From: an uncultured Spirochaetaceae bacterium | Lineage (GTDB): Bacteria; Spirochaetota; Spirochaetia; Treponematales; Treponemataceae | Assembly (NCBI GenBank): GCA_902796985.1 | Contig: CADBRC010000112.1 | Location: forward strand, 1-7,260 | Direction of reading: 5' to 3' | Length of the DNA: 7,260 nucleotides | In this document: positions 1 to 5,534 of the stretch, piece by piece | Layout of the letters: every line of letters starts with the position of its first letter | Numbering within the stretch: the stretch's first letter is position 1 | The notes under the pieces: generated by a model | What the model saw: the letters and a program-made list of their open reading frames with translations, nothing else | The model's database searches: none | Told to the model about the DNA's origin: nothing | Translations under genes and position numbers: made by a program

Positions 1-41
1 ACCGCCACGAGCAAGATGGTTCAGGTATGCTGACGGCTGTT

Positions 42-75
42 CCGCAGGAGATCATGGGAACATGGGTTCCTGCGG
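42..75. other. Compound stem-loop downstream of the M23 gene
   Basis: CCGCAGGA (42-49) is the reverse complement of TCCTGCGG (68-75), and a nested CATG/CATG pair (53-56 and 61-64) lies in the loop. The structure sits just beyond the TAG stop of the minus-strand M23 gene, where a terminator is expected. No clear T-run follows on the minus strand, so intrinsic termination is uncertain; it may instead be a 3'-end stabilising or Rho-assisted structure. Bases 1-41 hold nothing I can assign. Confidence 0.35.
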
Positions 76-82
76 GCGGTGT

Positions 83-1021
83 CTATCCCTTCAGGTACTT
101 CTCCGGGTCCTGAGCCTCGCCGTTGACTTTTATCTCGAAGTGCAGGTGGGGGCCGGTCGCAAGGCCGGTCTGTCCGACCTTGCCGATTGGCTGCCGCCGC
201 AGCACCGCACCGCCTTCCTTGAGGTCATAGATGGAGCTCAGGTGGGCGTACAGGCTGGTCATGCCCTTGTCGTGCTGCAGGATAACATAGTTGCCGTAGG
301 TATAATCGTCCTTGCCGATGCTTTTGACAGTACCCGCCTTGCATGCCATGACGACGGTCCCGGTCGGGGCCGCCATGTCGATTCCCTTGTGGAAGCGCCA
401 CAGGCCGCTTATGGGGCTGACCCGCATTCCGAAGGGGGAGGTGAGCTTGTAGCTGTCCAAAGGCAGGGACATGCCGGGGTTCAGGAAGAAGGCCCTGACC
501 TCGGGATTGAACCGTTCGCCGGGAAGGAAGTAGAACTCTTCCTCCCCTATCTTGTAGGTCGGGTAATTCCCGCTGTTTATCCTGACGGAGTAGCAGCTGG
601 CAAGAAGTATCTCAATCTCACTGACCGGATTTTGGGGGATGTACAGGCCGGGCACGGTGGGGAGGATAAGCTCCATTCCCTCAAGCGCGACCTCCTTGTT
701 GGGCAGGTGGTTCAGGCTCGCAATGCTCTCGTAGGGAACCGAGCAGCGGGCGTAGAGGGTCATCAGGGTGTCGCCCTTGACCGCCGTATAGGTATAGAAG
801 TTGACGAAAGGCTCCCTGCCGGTTTTGAGGGCCTTGCCCGCCGCCTGAACCTCGTCCAAGTACTGCTGCAGGAGATAGTTGGACTTTCGGGAGAGCAGGC
901 TCTCGATGTGCGGATAGGCGGAGGCTACCGGAGATTCCGCAGCCGGATTGGTATCCGAAAAGGACACGGCAATAAAATTCAGGCAGAGTATGGCGGCCAA
1001 TAGGAGCGACAGCTTTTTCAT
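83..1021 (-). CDS. Exported LysM-domain M23 family metallopeptidase
   Basis: The 312-residue product starts with a typical signal peptide (MKKLSLLLAAILCLNFIAV), so it acts outside the cytoplasmic membrane. Residues about 76-121 look like a LysM peptidoglycan-binding domain (VKGDTLMTLYARCSVPYESI, then LNHLPN and a G-M-E-L-I-L-P ending). The C-terminal part from about 190 is an M23 (lysostaphin/LytM-like) domain: SPFGMRVSP, then HKGID with H211 and D215, YAHL with H260, and HLHFE with H292 and H294. In the family, H211, D215 and H294 bind Zn2+ while H260 and H292 assist catalysis. All are present, so it should be an active endopeptidase cutting peptidoglycan cross-bridges, unlike degenerate NlpD/EnvC-type activators. 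The start is ATG at 1021, with GGAAG close upstream and a TATAAT about 8 bases before the ATG. It is divergent from the metallophosphoesterase. The family call is firm; the exact cell-wall substrate is unknown. Confidence 0.93.
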   Translation of the reverse strand: MKKLSLLLAAILCLNFIAVSFSDTNPAAESPVASAYPHIESLLSRKSNYLLQQYLDEVQAAGKALKTGREPFVNFYTYTAVKGDTLMTLYARCSVPYESIASLNHLPNKEVALEGMELILPTVPGLYIPQNPVSEIEILLASCYSVRINSGNYPTYKIGEEEFYFLPGERFNPEVRAFFLNPGMSLPLDSYKLTSPFGMRVSPISGLWRFHKGIDMAAPTGTVVMACKAGTVKSIGKDDYTYGNYVILQHDKGMTSLYAHLSSIYDLKEGGAVLRRQPIGKVGQTGLATGPHLHFEIKVNGEAQDPEKYLKG

Positions 1022-1029
1022 CTTCTTCC

Positions 1030-1059
1030 ATTATATCGGAAAATGGGGGAATAAGTTAA
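1030..1059 (-). promoter_or_regulatory. Candidate sigma70-type promoter of the M23 gene
   Basis: On the minus strand a perfect -10 TATAAT (1030-1035) is preceded, 18 bases upstream, by TTAACT (1054-1059; four of six matches to TTGACA). The predicted transcription start falls around 1023, so the message would be leaderless or nearly so, because the ATG is at 1019-1021. A match this close to the start could also be coincidental. Confidence 0.4.
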
Positions 1060-1062
1060 GGG

Positions 1063-1101
1063 ACCTCGAAAAACTTCAGTTTTTAGAGGTAACTCTAAAA
1101 A
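1063..1101. repeat. Dispersed inverted repeat, copy A, with two alternative hairpins
   Basis: ACCTCGAAAAACT (1063-1075) and AGTTTTTAGAGGT (1078-1090) are inverted repeats with one mismatch around a TC loop. The same middle segment (TTTTTAGAG, 1080-1088) also pairs perfectly with a third arm, CTCTAAAAA (1093-1101). The core AGTTTTTAGAGGT recurs at 2073-2085 in a second copy. It lies in the divergent intergenic region between the M23 gene and the metallophosphoesterase gene. It is probably a short dispersed genomic repeat; an attenuator-like switch in the metallophosphoesterase leader is possible but speculative. Confidence 0.65.
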
Positions 1102-1138
1102 TGCCACGCAAAATGACGGACACGAAAAATGAGGGCCG

Positions 1139-2101
1139 TTGACAGCTTCTTTCCCCTCCTGTATCCTTTGCGACATGACCGTCACCGACTATGCAAGGGA
1201 TTTTGCCGCGGAGCTGCTTCCCGCATCCCTGTTCTCATGCAAGCAAATACATGTCCCCGAATATAAGCTGGGAAATGCAGGAAACGGGGAGATACGGATA
1301 GCCCACGTCTCGGACCTGCACAGCAATGACTTCGGAGGAAAGGACGGCCTGCTCGCGCGCACCATACGGGAAAGCCGGCCTGACCTCATTTTGATGACCG
1401 GAGACATATTCGACATTGACATGGGAGTGAACAAGACTTTCTCCAACGTCCGGGACTTCATGGAAGGCATTGCCGGGCTCTGTCCCATCTACTATGTGCT
1501 GGGAAACCACGAGTTCTACGCAGACGAAACGTCCTTCCTGTCTGCAATCGCCTCCTACGGGGCAACGGTACTGAATGATGAGCCGGTGCAGGCCACCATC
1601 GCAGGCTGTCCCCTCATCATCGCGGGACTGACGGATCCCCTGCTGGACCTGACGAAAGAGCAGCGCATAGAAAAAAAGAAGGATTCCAAAGAATCCTACC
1701 GGAAAAGGATTTCCGCCCTCGCACGCAGGACCGGGGAACTGAAAGCGTCATGCGGCTGCCCCTCCATCCTGCTGGCGCACAGGCCGGAATATATGGAAGA
1801 TTATGCGCCATGCGGATTCGACTTTGTTTTCTCAGGCCACGCCCACGGCGGCCAGTGGATTGTCCCCGGTCTGATAAACGGCCTGTATGCGGTCGGGCAG
1901 GGCTTCTTCCCCAAACACGCGGGCGGACTGTACACGATGGGAGGGACAACGTTCATCGTCAGCCGGGGCCTGTCCTACCAGCGGCCAGCCTTTCCCCGCT
2001 TCGGCAATCCCCCCGAGCTGCCCCTCGTCAGGCTGCATTACTGGAGGGCCTCTCTAAAAACTGTGCAAGCCCAGTTTTTAGAGGTTGCTGCCGAGCCGTA
2101 A
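1139..2101 (+). CDS. Metallophosphoesterase, calcineurin-like (YkuE-type)
   Basis: This 320-residue protein carries the full dinuclear-metal signature of calcineurin-like phosphoesterases: SDLH (D59, H61), GDIFD (G88-D92), GNHE (122-125), LLAHRPE (H214) and GHAHGGQW (H234, H236). The order and spacing match YkuE-like bacterial enzymes, some of which act on lipid or pyrophosphate substrates; the substrate here cannot be told. There is no obvious signal peptide or transmembrane helix in the first 50 residues. The start is uncertain: TTG at 1139 has GAGGG three bases upstream, while the first in-frame ATG (1175, residue 13) has only pyrimidine-rich sequence in front of it. The family homology core appears to end around PELPLVRLH (about residue 300). 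The last 15 or so residues are encoded by a dispersed repeat (2052-2083) and look like an extension acquired by the repeat. It is convergent with the lipoprotein gene, with 19 bases between the stops. Confidence 0.9.
   Translation: MTASFPSCILCDMTVTDYARDFAAELLPASLFSCKQIHVPEYKLGNAGNGEIRIAHVSDLHSNDFGGKDGLLARTIRESRPDLILMTGDIFDIDMGVNKTFSNVRDFMEGIAGLCPIYYVLGNHEFYADETSFLSAIASYGATVLNDEPVQATIAGCPLIIAGLTDPLLDLTKEQRIEKKKDSKESYRKRISALARRTGELKASCGCPSILLAHRPEYMEDYAPCGFDFVFSGHAHGGQWIVPGLINGLYAVGQGFFPKHAGGLYTMGGTTFIVSRGLSYQRPAFPRFGNPPELPLVRLHYWRASLKTVQAQFLEVAAEP
1670..1697 (-). terminator. Possible antisense intrinsic terminator inside the metallophosphoesterase gene
   Basis: On the minus strand AGGATTC-TTTG-GAATCCT (1697-1680) is a 7-bp hairpin followed by TTCTTTTTTTC. 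That is terminator geometry, and it could stop read-through from the convergent lipoprotein operon. The stem is short and AT-rich, and the plus-strand bases encode a lysine-rich stretch (KKKDSKES), so chance is a real alternative. Confidence 0.25.
2052..2083. repeat. Dispersed inverted repeat, copy B, within the 3' end of the metallophosphoesterase gene
   Basis: CTCTAAAAACTG (2052-2063) and CAGTTTTTAGAG (2072-2083) are perfect 12-bp inverted repeats around an 8-base loop. The right arm with its flank shares CAGTTTTTAGAGGT exactly with copy A at 1077-1090. In the metallophosphoesterase frame the repeat encodes residues about 305-315 (SLKTVQAQFLE), after the conserved end of the family. The copies lie on either side of the conserved part of this gene. 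Confidence 0.75.
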
Positions 2102-2127
2102 GCCGCTGTAATAGCGCGACTTACGGC
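2095..2127. terminator. Stem-loop between convergent stop codons
   Basis: GCCGTAAG (2095-2102) pairs perfectly with CTTACGGC (2120-2127), and an inner CGCT (2104-2107) pairs with AGCG (2113-2116). The structure includes the TAA stop of the metallophosphoesterase (2099-2101) and that of the minus-strand lipoprotein gene (2121-2123). Its position suggests a shared bidirectional terminator. On the plus strand it is followed by a short TTTTCCTT; no T-run follows on the minus strand. Confidence 0.5.
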
Positions 2128-2900
2128 ATCGCATTTTCCTTCCGTCCCTGGTAGAATTCCAGGGCTATCGTTGCATAGTTCCAGCGGGAAGAGGGGGAAT
2201 TCAGGCCGCTCGGATAGGAGTTCAGGACGGAAACCTGCTCCAGCTCCTCCCTGCTCCTGCTCATCCCCGCATTGTAGGCGGTCGCAAGCAGGACAAGCCG
2301 CTCCTCATCGTCCAAATCGCCGAGCGAGAATTTACTGGTACAGATGTCTATGAATGCATAAAGGTAATCGGTCTCGCCGTCGGTACGGTTTATCCGCCCC
2401 ACGCGGCGAAGCCTGTCCCTGAGCCGCTTACTCGCGCCCCCAAAGTCTATGCCGGGGTAGCGAGCTTTCAGGCCGGCAGAAAGGCTCACGTAGCGTTCGA
2501 TTGTCTCGGCGAAAGCGACGTTCATCTGAAAGTGCCCTATCGTACAGCCGGTGAACGAAGGGGAGATGCCGTAAACCAGCCGGGTCGCAAGCTGCTCCAT
2601 CACGTTGCGCACAGGCGCATAGCGGAGCATCTCGGGAAATACGATGGAAAGGGCGAAGTCCGGCTCCGCCTGTTTCCTCGCCTCCAGCGCCTCAGACAAA
2701 TCCCCGTACAGAACCAGGGCAGCCCGGTAGCTTTCCCCGTTCTCCCGGATATACGAATACAGGCCGTTCTCAGCATAAACGGCAGGGATTCCCGCCTGTA
2801 TGTCCACTGTCCTTCCCCGCCCGCAGGAAAGGAGCGGCAGGGTAAGCGCAAGCAGCGCAAGAGTCAGGACGGACACGGGAAGGCGGGGCAAAGCTTTCAT
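2121..2900 (-). CDS. Lipoprotein with a lysozyme-like (lytic transglycosylase) fold, predicted
   Basis: The 259-residue product begins with a signal peptide ending in a lipobox (LPLLSC, lipidated Cys26), giving a mature lipoprotein of about 234 residues. The rest resembles the lysozyme-like/SLT layout: SIVFPEM with Glu90 in the place of the catalytic acid, TIGHFQMN (G122, F124, Q125, M126) like the G-x-x-Q-hydrophobic motif of transglycosylases, and LLATAYNAG (204-212) like the AAYNAG motif. The FPE + IGxFQM combination also occurs, as I recall, in uncharacterised lysozyme-like proteins of Bacteroidota. The predicted role is cleavage of peptidoglycan glycan strands from a membrane anchor; this is inference from motifs. 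Its ATG overlaps the TGA of the upstream exported protein as ATGA (2897-2900), so translation is probably coupled; only GGGGA, too close to the ATG, precedes it. An inactive, binding-only protein is the main alternative. Confidence 0.75.
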   Translation of the reverse strand: MKALPRLPVSVLTLALLALTLPLLSCGRGRTVDIQAGIPAVYAENGLYSYIRENGESYRAALVLYGDLSEALEARKQAEPDFALSIVFPEMLRYAPVRNVMEQLATRLVYGISPSFTGCTIGHFQMNVAFAETIERYVSLSAGLKARYPGIDFGGASKRLRDRLRRVGRINRTDGETDYLYAFIDICTSKFSLGDLDDEERLVLLATAYNAGMSRSREELEQVSVLNSYPSGLNSPSSRWNYATIALEFYQGRKENAMP

Positions 2901-3967
2901 TCCCCGATGGACAGGCTCCCGATGATATCGTCAAAGTAGCTTTTCTTTTTGCCGTACACCCCGTCAAAGACGGTCAGCACCAGCAGGGCGTAGCTGCCGT
3001 CAGAAAGCCGGGTCAGCCGCTTGAAGTCGCGGGTCACGTTGCCTTCCGTCGGCTCCCAGAAAACGCTGTCCAGCTTGACCGAATAATCCTTGACCGTGCA
3101 CTTCCGCTGCGGCCAGAGGGTATAGGAAGTAGAGCTGCCCTCGCCGAGTTTGCGGAGCAGGATTTCCAGGAACTGATCGGGGGAATCCTTGAAGTTGTCA
3201 GGGCGGGCTATCTCAGTCAGTGTCAAGAGTGCACTGTCTCCCAGAAGGTACATGTTTTCCGTAGCCTGCTGCCAGCCGTCGTCCAGGCTGACGGTCTGGC
3301 GGCCGACGGTCACGGGCTTGGCCTTGGCAAAGGCCTTCTTGCTGAACTTGCGGGGCTTGTCCTTGGGAATTCCCTGCATCCCCTTGTAGATGCTGAAGGC
3401 GGGGTCCGCAGAGTCGCTCAGGATGCCCACCGTCTCAACGGTCAGGATGTCGGTCCCGTCCAGGGTGGAGAGTTTTTCCAGATTGAAAATCGGGATGAGG
3501 TTGTTGTAGGTTATCTTCACGTCGCCGCCGAACTGAGCATATTCGTCCGTGATGGTGACGGGATCCGGGCTCATCATGTCGAACTTCTGCCGGCGTTCGG
3601 CAAATTCATAGAAGAAGTCGTGCAGGTAGTTCACGATGTCCGCATCGTCCTGGCTGCCGTCCGAGCCGATGATGTTCTCTCCGGTCAGCTCTATGCTGTT
3701 GTTCTCCGCATCAATCGTAAAGTAAATCGAGATGTCGCGCTCCGGGGTTTTGGCAGCCTTGTCTGCCGGACAGTAGTACCTGGCCCCGTACGTCGCCTCG
3801 TTGTAGTAGATGACCCCGACCAGACTGGGAGTCTTGAAGCTGTTGTCGCGGTAGTAAACGAACTCGCCCGAGTAGTCCGGCGTGTAGCGCTTGACCAGCG
3901 GGATTGCGGACGCAGACACGCTCAAAAGGAGCGATGCAAGCAGGACGAAACAAAGTCTCTTTTTCAT
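2897..3967 (-). CDS. Exported protein of unknown function, first gene of the lipoprotein pair
   Basis: I do not recognise a family. The ATG at 3967 is chosen because GGAGG (3973-3977) sits five bases upstream; an in-frame TTG at 3979 would leave no room for it. The 356-residue product has a clear type I signal peptide (MKKRLCFVLLASLLLSVSASA, cleavage after residue 21), so the mature protein is periplasmic or surface-located. The mature part is rich in Tyr, Phe and Asp and beta-like, with no long hydrophobic segment. A region containing SLDDGWQQATENMYLLGDSA, followed by a block with SYTLWPQ and ending FDDIIGSLSIGE, looks like a compact alpha/beta domain of the sort seen in small secreted domains that mimic PsbP or DUF1795, but that likeness is weak. 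The ATGA overlap with the downstream lysozyme-like lipoprotein suggests the two work in the same envelope process. Confidence 0.85.
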   Translation of the reverse strand: MKKRLCFVLLASLLLSVSASAIPLVKRYTPDYSGEFVYYRDNSFKTPSLVGVIYYNEATYGARYYCPADKAAKTPERDISIYFTIDAENNSIELTGENIIGSDGSQDDADIVNYLHDFFYEFAERRQKFDMMSPDPVTITDEYAQFGGDVKITYNNLIPIFNLEKLSTLDGTDILTVETVGILSDSADPAFSIYKGMQGIPKDKPRKFSKKAFAKAKPVTVGRQTVSLDDGWQQATENMYLLGDSALLTLTEIARPDNFKDSPDQFLEILLRKLGEGSSTSYTLWPQRKCTVKDYSVKLDSVFWEPTEGNVTRDFKRLTRLSDGSYALLVLTVFDGVYGKKKSYFDDIIGSLSIGE

Positions 3968-3990
3968 TTTTGCCTCCAAAATATGCCTTA

Positions 3991-4019
3991 ACTCTACTAT
4001 AGTTTCTTCCTTTATTCAA
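3991..4019 (-). promoter_or_regulatory. Weak candidate promoter of the exported protein/lipoprotein operon
   Basis: On the minus strand TTGAAT (4014-4019) and TAGAGT (3991-3996) are separated by 17 bases; each matches the sigma70 consensus in four of six positions. An alternative -10 TATAGT (3996-4001) is a better hexamer but only 12 bases from the -35. The region lies between the ruvC stop and the exported-protein start, so a separate promoter here is plausible. Confidence 0.3.
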
Positions 4020-4026
4020 TGCCCGT

Positions 4027-4056
4027 CACAGCTGCCTGTCACAGCAGGCTACTGTG
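4027..4056. terminator. Stem-loop across the ruvC stop codon
   Basis: CACAG (4027-4031) pairs with CTGTG (4052-4056) and GCCTG (4034-4038) with CAGGC (4045-4049), with a symmetric two-base interior loop and a six-base loop that contains half of the ruvC TGA. It is a candidate 3'-end structure separating ruvC from the exported-protein operon. No T-run follows on the minus strand, so termination is not proven. Confidence 0.4.
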
Positions 4057-4521
4057 TATGTGGGTGATGGCCCCGGCGAGGGCATCGGCGGCATGGTCAG
4101 GCTTGGGGGCAGACTTCAGGTTCAGGAGGAGTTTGACATACAGCTCCACGGTCTCCTTGTCGGCGGAGCTTGTGCCGGTGACGGCGGTCTTTATCTGGTT
4201 GGGGGTGTACATCGTCAGGGGAATGGCCTGCTGGGCCAGGCAAAGGGTGATGACCCCCTTGGCCTCGGCGACCGCAAGCGCACTCGACGTGTTCCGCGCA
4301 AAGTAGAGGGCCTCCATCTCCGCTACGTCCGGCCGGAACTCATCAATGACGGCAAGCAGACGGTTGTATATGGAGAGGAGCCTGACGGAATGATCTTCCG
4401 AGCTCGCCGTCTCTATGACTCCGTAGCTGACCATCCGGAGCTTGCCGCCGCAGGACTCGACAATGCCGAAGCCTGTATTGGCAAGGCCGGGGTCTATCCC
4501 CAAAACACGAACTTTCTTCAA
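4039..4521 (-). CDS. ruvC: Crossover junction endodeoxyribonuclease RuvC
   Basis: RuvC is the dimeric Holliday-junction resolvase that cuts recombination intermediates together with the RuvAB branch-migration motor. The fold signature is complete: VLGIDPGLANTGFG with D10 at the start, AEMEALYFARNTSSAL with E70, and KPDHAADALAGAITH with H143 and D146. The fourth metal ligand being His rather than Asp matches Thermus thermophilus RuvC (E. coli has D138/D141). I start it at TTG 4521 (160 residues, the usual family length) with GGTGGG (4527-4532) five bases upstream. The longer in-frame ATG at 4566 lies exactly at the centre of the 42-bp palindrome and would add 15 residues (M-V-Q-L-R-P-P...) unlike any RuvC N-terminus. 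It is probably transcribed with yebC, a common bacterial neighbour. No ruvA or ruvB is in the window. Confidence 0.95.
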   Translation of the reverse strand: MKKVRVLGIDPGLANTGFGIVESCGGKLRMVSYGVIETASSEDHSVRLLSIYNRLLAVIDEFRPDVAEMEALYFARNTSSALAVAEAKGVITLCLAQQAIPLTMYTPNQIKTAVTGTSSADKETVELYVKLLLNLKSAPKPDHAADALAGAITHIHSSLL

Positions 4522-4544
4522 GGTGACCCACCATCCATAAACTG

Positions 4545-4586
4545 ACGGGGGCCGCAATTGTACCATGGTACAATCACGGCCCCCGT
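4545..4586. repeat. 42-bp near-perfect palindrome between yebC and ruvC
   Basis: The arms ACGGGGGCCGCAATTGTACC (4545-4564, including one centre base) and its right-hand partner pair throughout except two adjacent mismatches; the central TTGTACCATGGTACAA is a perfect 16-bp palindrome. It lies 43 bases after the yebC stop and ends 12 bases upstream of the ruvC Shine-Dalgarno. In RNA it would be a very stable hairpin. On the minus strand it is followed by CAGTTTATGG rather than a T-run. It may be a processing or attenuation point that lowers ruvC expression, an operator, or a REP-like repeat. Confidence 0.8.
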
Positions 4587-4628
4587 AAATGAATACATCA
4601 ACCCTCAGTTGAAAAGACTGGCAGAAAC

Positions 4629-5378
4629 TTACGCCACGCTGTCCGGATCGAAGTCATCGGGATACTCGACCGTCGTGTAAACGTTCTGAACATCCTCATC
4701 CTCTTCCAGCTTGCTGACCAGCTTGGCAACCTTCTTGGCAGTATCCGCATCAACGGAAGTGTATGCCTGGGGAACCATGGAGACCTCAGCAGAAAGGGAC
4801 TCGAAGTTCTTTGCCTGCAGGGCCTCAAGAACCTTGTCAAACACGGAAGGATCGGTCGTAACGGTGGTAACGCCGTCCTCGGTCGTTATGTCATCGGCAC
4901 CGGCATCAAGGGCGACTTCCATAATCTCGTCCTCGCTGACCTTCTCGGCATCGTACTCAATCACGCCCTTGCGGTCGAACATGCGGGAGACAGAACCGCT
5001 CGTTCCCAGGTTGCCGCCGTTCTTGGTGAAGAAGTTGCGGACATTGGCAGCTGCGCGGTTCTTGTTGTCGGTAAGGACCTCGACAAGGACGGCAACTCCG
5101 CCCGGAGCGTATCCCTCATACACAAGCTCCTCATAGGAAGTCGCACCAAGCTCTCCCGTTCCCTTCTTGATGGCCCTTTCGATGTTGTCCTTGGGCATGG
5201 AAGCGGCCTTCGCCTTAAGCATAGCCGTGCGCAGACGGGGATTGGAAGCGGGATCTCCGCCGCCCATCTTTGCGGCAATAGAAATCTCTTTTATGAACTT
5301 TGTAAACAGCTGTCCGCGCTTGGCATCGGCAATACCCTTAGCATGCTTGATAGTTGACCATTTGCTGTGTCCCGACAT
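4629..5378 (-). CDS. yebC: YebC/PmpR (TACO1-type) family protein
   Basis: The product begins MSGHSKWSTIKHAKGIADAK, the hallmark N-terminus of the family, and continues with KRGQLFTKFIKEI, AASMPKDNIERAIKKG, ELVYEGYAPGGVAVLVEVLTDN, NRAAANVRNFFTKNGGNLG and a C-terminus ending VYTTVEYPDDFD. At 249 residues it has normal length. Members were first annotated as DNA-binding transcriptional regulators; later work on YebC and mitochondrial TACO1 links them to translation of difficult (for example proline-rich) sequences, so the exact role is open. The ATG at 5378 is fixed by AGAGGAG (5385-5391) six bases upstream and by family alignment; an in-frame ATG 15 codons further up is inside the leader and not used. 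A good promoter lies just upstream, and ruvC follows on the same strand. Confidence 0.97.
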   Translation of the reverse strand: MSGHSKWSTIKHAKGIADAKRGQLFTKFIKEISIAAKMGGGDPASNPRLRTAMLKAKAASMPKDNIERAIKKGTGELGATSYEELVYEGYAPGGVAVLVEVLTDNKNRAAANVRNFFTKNGGNLGTSGSVSRMFDRKGVIEYDAEKVSEDEIMEVALDAGADDITTEDGVTTVTTDPSVFDKVLEALQAKNFESLSAEVSMVPQAYTSVDADTAKKVAKLVSKLEEDEDVQNVYTTVEYPDDFDPDSVA

Positions 5379-5413
5379 GGGTAACTCCTCTAAGTAAAAC
5401 AGTTTATAGGGCG

Positions 5414-5443
5414 ATTTTATCACTAAACCGCATTATATGTCAA
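5414..5443 (-). promoter_or_regulatory. Promoter of yebC (sigma70 type)
   Basis: On the minus strand a perfect -35 TTGACA (5438-5443) is followed after 18 bases by -10 TAAAAT (5414-5419; five of six). The start of transcription would be near 5407, giving a leader of about 28 bases that includes the strong AGAGGAG. The -35 box lies inside the left arm of the 40-bp palindrome, so anything binding that palindrome would affect this promoter. Confidence 0.65.
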
Positions 5444-5469
5444 CGGCTAAAGCCGTTGACATATAATGC
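5430..5469. repeat. 40-bp palindrome upstream of yebC
   Basis: GCATTATATGTCAACGGCT (5430-5448) and AGCCGTTGACATATAATGC (5451-5469) are perfect 19-bp inverted repeats with only AA between them. This is far longer than chance predicts. As RNA the two-base loop would force a few central pairs open; as DNA it could extrude or bind a dimeric protein. It overlaps the yebC -35 box. A related sequence recurs at 5535-5553. Confidence 0.8.
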
Positions 5470-5471
5470 AA

Positions 5472-5510
5472 CGAGCCCGATGACGCAATTTCATTGCGAC
5501 TTCGGGCTCG
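5472..5510. terminator. Stem-loop between luxS and yebC
   Basis: CGAGCCCGA (5472-5480) pairs with TCGGGCTCG (5502-5510) and the inner CGCAAT (5484-5489) with ATTGCG (5493-5498), leaving a TTC loop and a three-by-three interior loop. It lies 3' of luxS on the minus strand and ahead of the yebC promoter, so it may end the luxS transcript. No T-run follows on either strand, and it may instead belong to a structured repeat element (5430-5553). Confidence 0.45.
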
Positions 5511-5534
5511 CGGGGTAAAAACAAAGGATTAGAT

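Noticed and set aside
62..1003. Plus-strand open frame of 313 codons opposite the M23 gene
   Set aside because: Lies wholly antisense to a gene with complete M23 and LysM motifs; its translation has no recognisable domain and reflects the high GC at third codon positions.
948..1142. Small plus-strand frame of 64 codons upstream of the metallophosphoesterase
   Set aside because: Its first part is antisense to the M23 signal peptide and its second part is the translation of repeat copy A; no good ribosome site, though a role as a leader peptide cannot be excluded.
3711..4019. Minus-strand frame of 102 codons overlapping the exported-protein gene
   Set aside because: It is the same DNA in another frame; the overlapping frame has a strong signal peptide and a GGAGG five bases before its ATG.
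4054..4545. Plus-strand frame of 163 codons opposite ruvC
   Set aside because: Antisense shadow of a fully conserved RuvC sequence.
5456..5490. Plus-strand promoter from the TTGACA in the right arm of the 40-bp palindrome
   Set aside because: No -10-like hexamer lies 16-19 bases downstream; the adjoining TATAAT directly follows the -35 with no spacer, and no plus-strand gene follows.
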